NCBI GenBank assembly: GCA_004123355.1
Contig: SCHM01000001.1
Coordinates: 3,092,001 to 3,156,000, forward strand
DNA length: 64,000 bases
Direction: 5' to 3'
From: Amphirosellinia nigrospora
Lineage: Eukaryota > Ascomycota > Sordariomycetes > Xylariales > Xylariaceae
The notes under the pieces were generated by a model that was not told where the DNA came from, ran no database searches, and saw nothing but the letters and a program-made list of their open reading frames with translations. Positions 62,199 through 64,000 of the stretch are shown here, in pieces (the stretch's first letter is position 1; each line of letters opens with the position of its first letter). A program made the position numbers and the translations under genes.

Positions 62199-64000
62199 CT
62201 CTTTGGAATCATGTGTAGGTAGGTACGGCTTGGAACAATTAGAGCCTGAGCAGAGTATATAGAGATTAGGGATAAAGCTGGTGATTTTAGGAGGGCCAAA
62301 CCACTGTCTATATATTCAAGCTATTTGTTGATACAACCGCCTCTATCAGATCAAACCTGAACTTGGAAAGTTCTCCGATCCGGTTCATTACTTTCGACTG
62401 TGGCTATTGCATTACCATCATAAGACATGAAAACAGCCCTTTCTCGTCAAAGAGTACCAAAAGCCTAGTTGAGAGACAAATATAGTTGGAAGGACACAGC
62501 CACTGATTCGACAACTATATTATAAAAGGAGGAACTGGTATCTCAAGAAGTAAACGCTTTACTTGCTCGCACTTTTCATATTATAACCGGGTCTACCATT
62601 AGCTTTTCTGGCATCTAATAGTGTCAAAATAGATATAAACACATCGAAATTAGTTGTCTAGATATGCATATAACGCGCTCATCTAGGCATCGAGTAGTAA
62701 TTCGATGAAGTATTAGCTAGGAAATTCTGCCGAGATCCTCAAACCTCTTTTCTATTTATACGAATAGAAAGCTTCATAAAGACCCTAGCCTTATGAAACA
62801 ATATCAGTCGTGTACTTTCCATCACAAAGTTCAAAATAATCATCAACCTGAATGTATCATGGCGGCCCAGGATAAGCGGTCGAGGAGAAGATAGAGAAAG
62901 ATCCTACTCGAATATATGTGCCGTGAAAAGCTGTTTTTACGAGGACGATCCCATGCTCTATTTCTCCTTCAGGGTCGATCTATAATGCGATATAGATCGG
63001 GAAGTATGTAAATTTGGAGAGAGAACAATTGCTAAAGCCTGAGATATTTAAGACCAAACTACGAGGCATATTCCACTTCCGTATTGCAAATTTTCCCTGC
63101 TGCCAGGCGAACGAACCATGTTCCTAGAATATACTGTGTTCACAAACACAGACCCAGAGGCTTGTGCTCCAGTGCTCAGCAGCCTCCCCCTCTCATTAGA
63201 CCACTGGTCGTAGGCTTATATGAGAGAGGTATAGCTATACTACAACACGAGTGTATCATAACTAACGCTCCTCATATCTCCAGCTACATGTCTTAGATTA
63301 CGGGAAGGTGTTGGAGGATATTCTACTCTCTAGGGTTCTAAGTAGCTCGTGGCTCCGTGGCTTATCCGTGTGACAAGACCGAACTTAATGATTTTGCGAC
63401 TTTTACAAGGTCCTAATACCTGCGATGAACCACTAGAGTTATAGTACTTGGATTATTTTTCTTTATTATAGCCTTGCATATAGCCCATCCGAAGAAGTAA
63501 GAGAAGAGTACGTATCTAGAGTCTGACAGCCAGAATAACTCCTTAGAAAGGTATTCCTGTCATTTCTGCTGATTCTTACCTTCTCAACGATTTGAGCTGC
63601 AAACTGAGGGCTTTCATAATGCTGGGGATATTGACGCCTTCGTGACCGGGCGACGTTATTGCTAAATAGTACTAAGTATCCTTCCCAAGTCGTCTAACTA
63701 TCACATCTAGAGCTTTTAGAATGCTGTGAGCAATGGTGAGTATATATATGCTTTGCTGTGAAACATTAAGTTAGCTGGTAAAACTACCGACGCTAGTGAT
63801 TCACTACATTTGGCGTTGGTGTGATAAAGTTACTCACTTAGGCATAGTATATTTTTATCGGACATAGCCATTACCTAACTCGGCTGCCTGGGCCAGACCG
63901 CTACCTAAAACGGTAATTGTTGGGGATATTGATAGGGCGCGCCCTCCGCAGATTAGCCGGCCGAAATAGGTCTCTAGTCTAACAACGGCAACCCGGCTTA
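62199..64000. other. Gene-free right end
   Basis: No recognisable gene on either strand. The sequence is AT-rich with short open frames lacking family patterns. A possible gene may lie beyond the window, but nothing here shows its edge. Confidence 0.5.

Noticed and set aside
1-64000. CRISPR array, bacterial operons or riboswitches
   Set aside because: The DNA is clearly fungal nuclear sequence with spliceosomal introns; none of these was seen.

Overview
The window is nuclear DNA of a filamentous ascomycete (Pezizomycotina). Sordariomycetes is my best guess, not a proof. Support: short GT-AG introns of about 45-130 bp, a HET-domain gene, a fungal GT90 glycosyltransferase, a Mug70-type CBS/PB1 protein, a Swi5/Ace2-type zinc-finger factor, a MATA-like HMG-box protein, and intergenic DNA rich in TACCTAGGTA-like words.

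Layout. 1-4.9 kb: no gene seen, one weak MITE-like palindrome. 4.9-6.9 kb (-): TPO1-type MFS exporter. 9.5-12.4 kb (-): secreted S41-family (UstP-like) peptidase. 13.2-15.3 kb (+): HET-domain protein. 17.9-20.6 kb (+): sulfate permease. 21.8-24.2 kb (-): Swi5/Ace2-like C2H2 factor. 26.0-26.5 kb (+): single-domain rhodanese. 26.9-27.9 kb (+): HMG-box protein. 28.3-29.2 kb (-): gamma-glutamylcyclotransferase-like protein. 30.5-31.6 kb (+): broken FAD monooxygenase. 33.5-34.7 kb (+): arginase. 36.1-36.9 kb (+): four-TM MARVEL-like protein. 37.5-37.8 kb (-): 72-residue protein. 38.3-38.5 kb: near-perfect palindromic MITE with TA target-site duplication. 39.3-41.5 kb (-): GT90. 43.1-44.7 kb (-): mitochondrial transcription factor B/Mtf1-like. 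45.5-47.3 kb (-): secreted, membrane- or GPI-anchored surface protein. 51.6-53.0 kb (+): FAD monooxygenase. 53.9-56.2 kb (+): CBS/PB1 protein. 56.9-58.3 kb (+): mitochondrial ribosomal protein uS2m (MRP4). 60.0-62.2 kb (+): Dal5-type MFS permease. 62.2-64 kb: nothing recognised.

The genes do not form one pathway. Conserved housekeeping genes (uS2m, Mtf1, arginase, CBS/PB1, sulfate permease, Swi5-like) alternate with accessory ones (HET, S41 peptidase, MFS, FAD monooxygenases) and gene-poor spacers.

The dominant oddity is about thirty small frame breaks in otherwise well-conserved genes. Nearly all can be read as loss of one base from a homopolymer (mostly C or G) or of one 2-bp unit. Adding these back makes the spliced length of fourteen genes an exact multiple of three. 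That pattern points to uncorrected assembly indels rather than mass pseudogenisation. The gene at 30.5-31.6 kb differs: it has in-frame stops and an internal deletion and looks truly dead.
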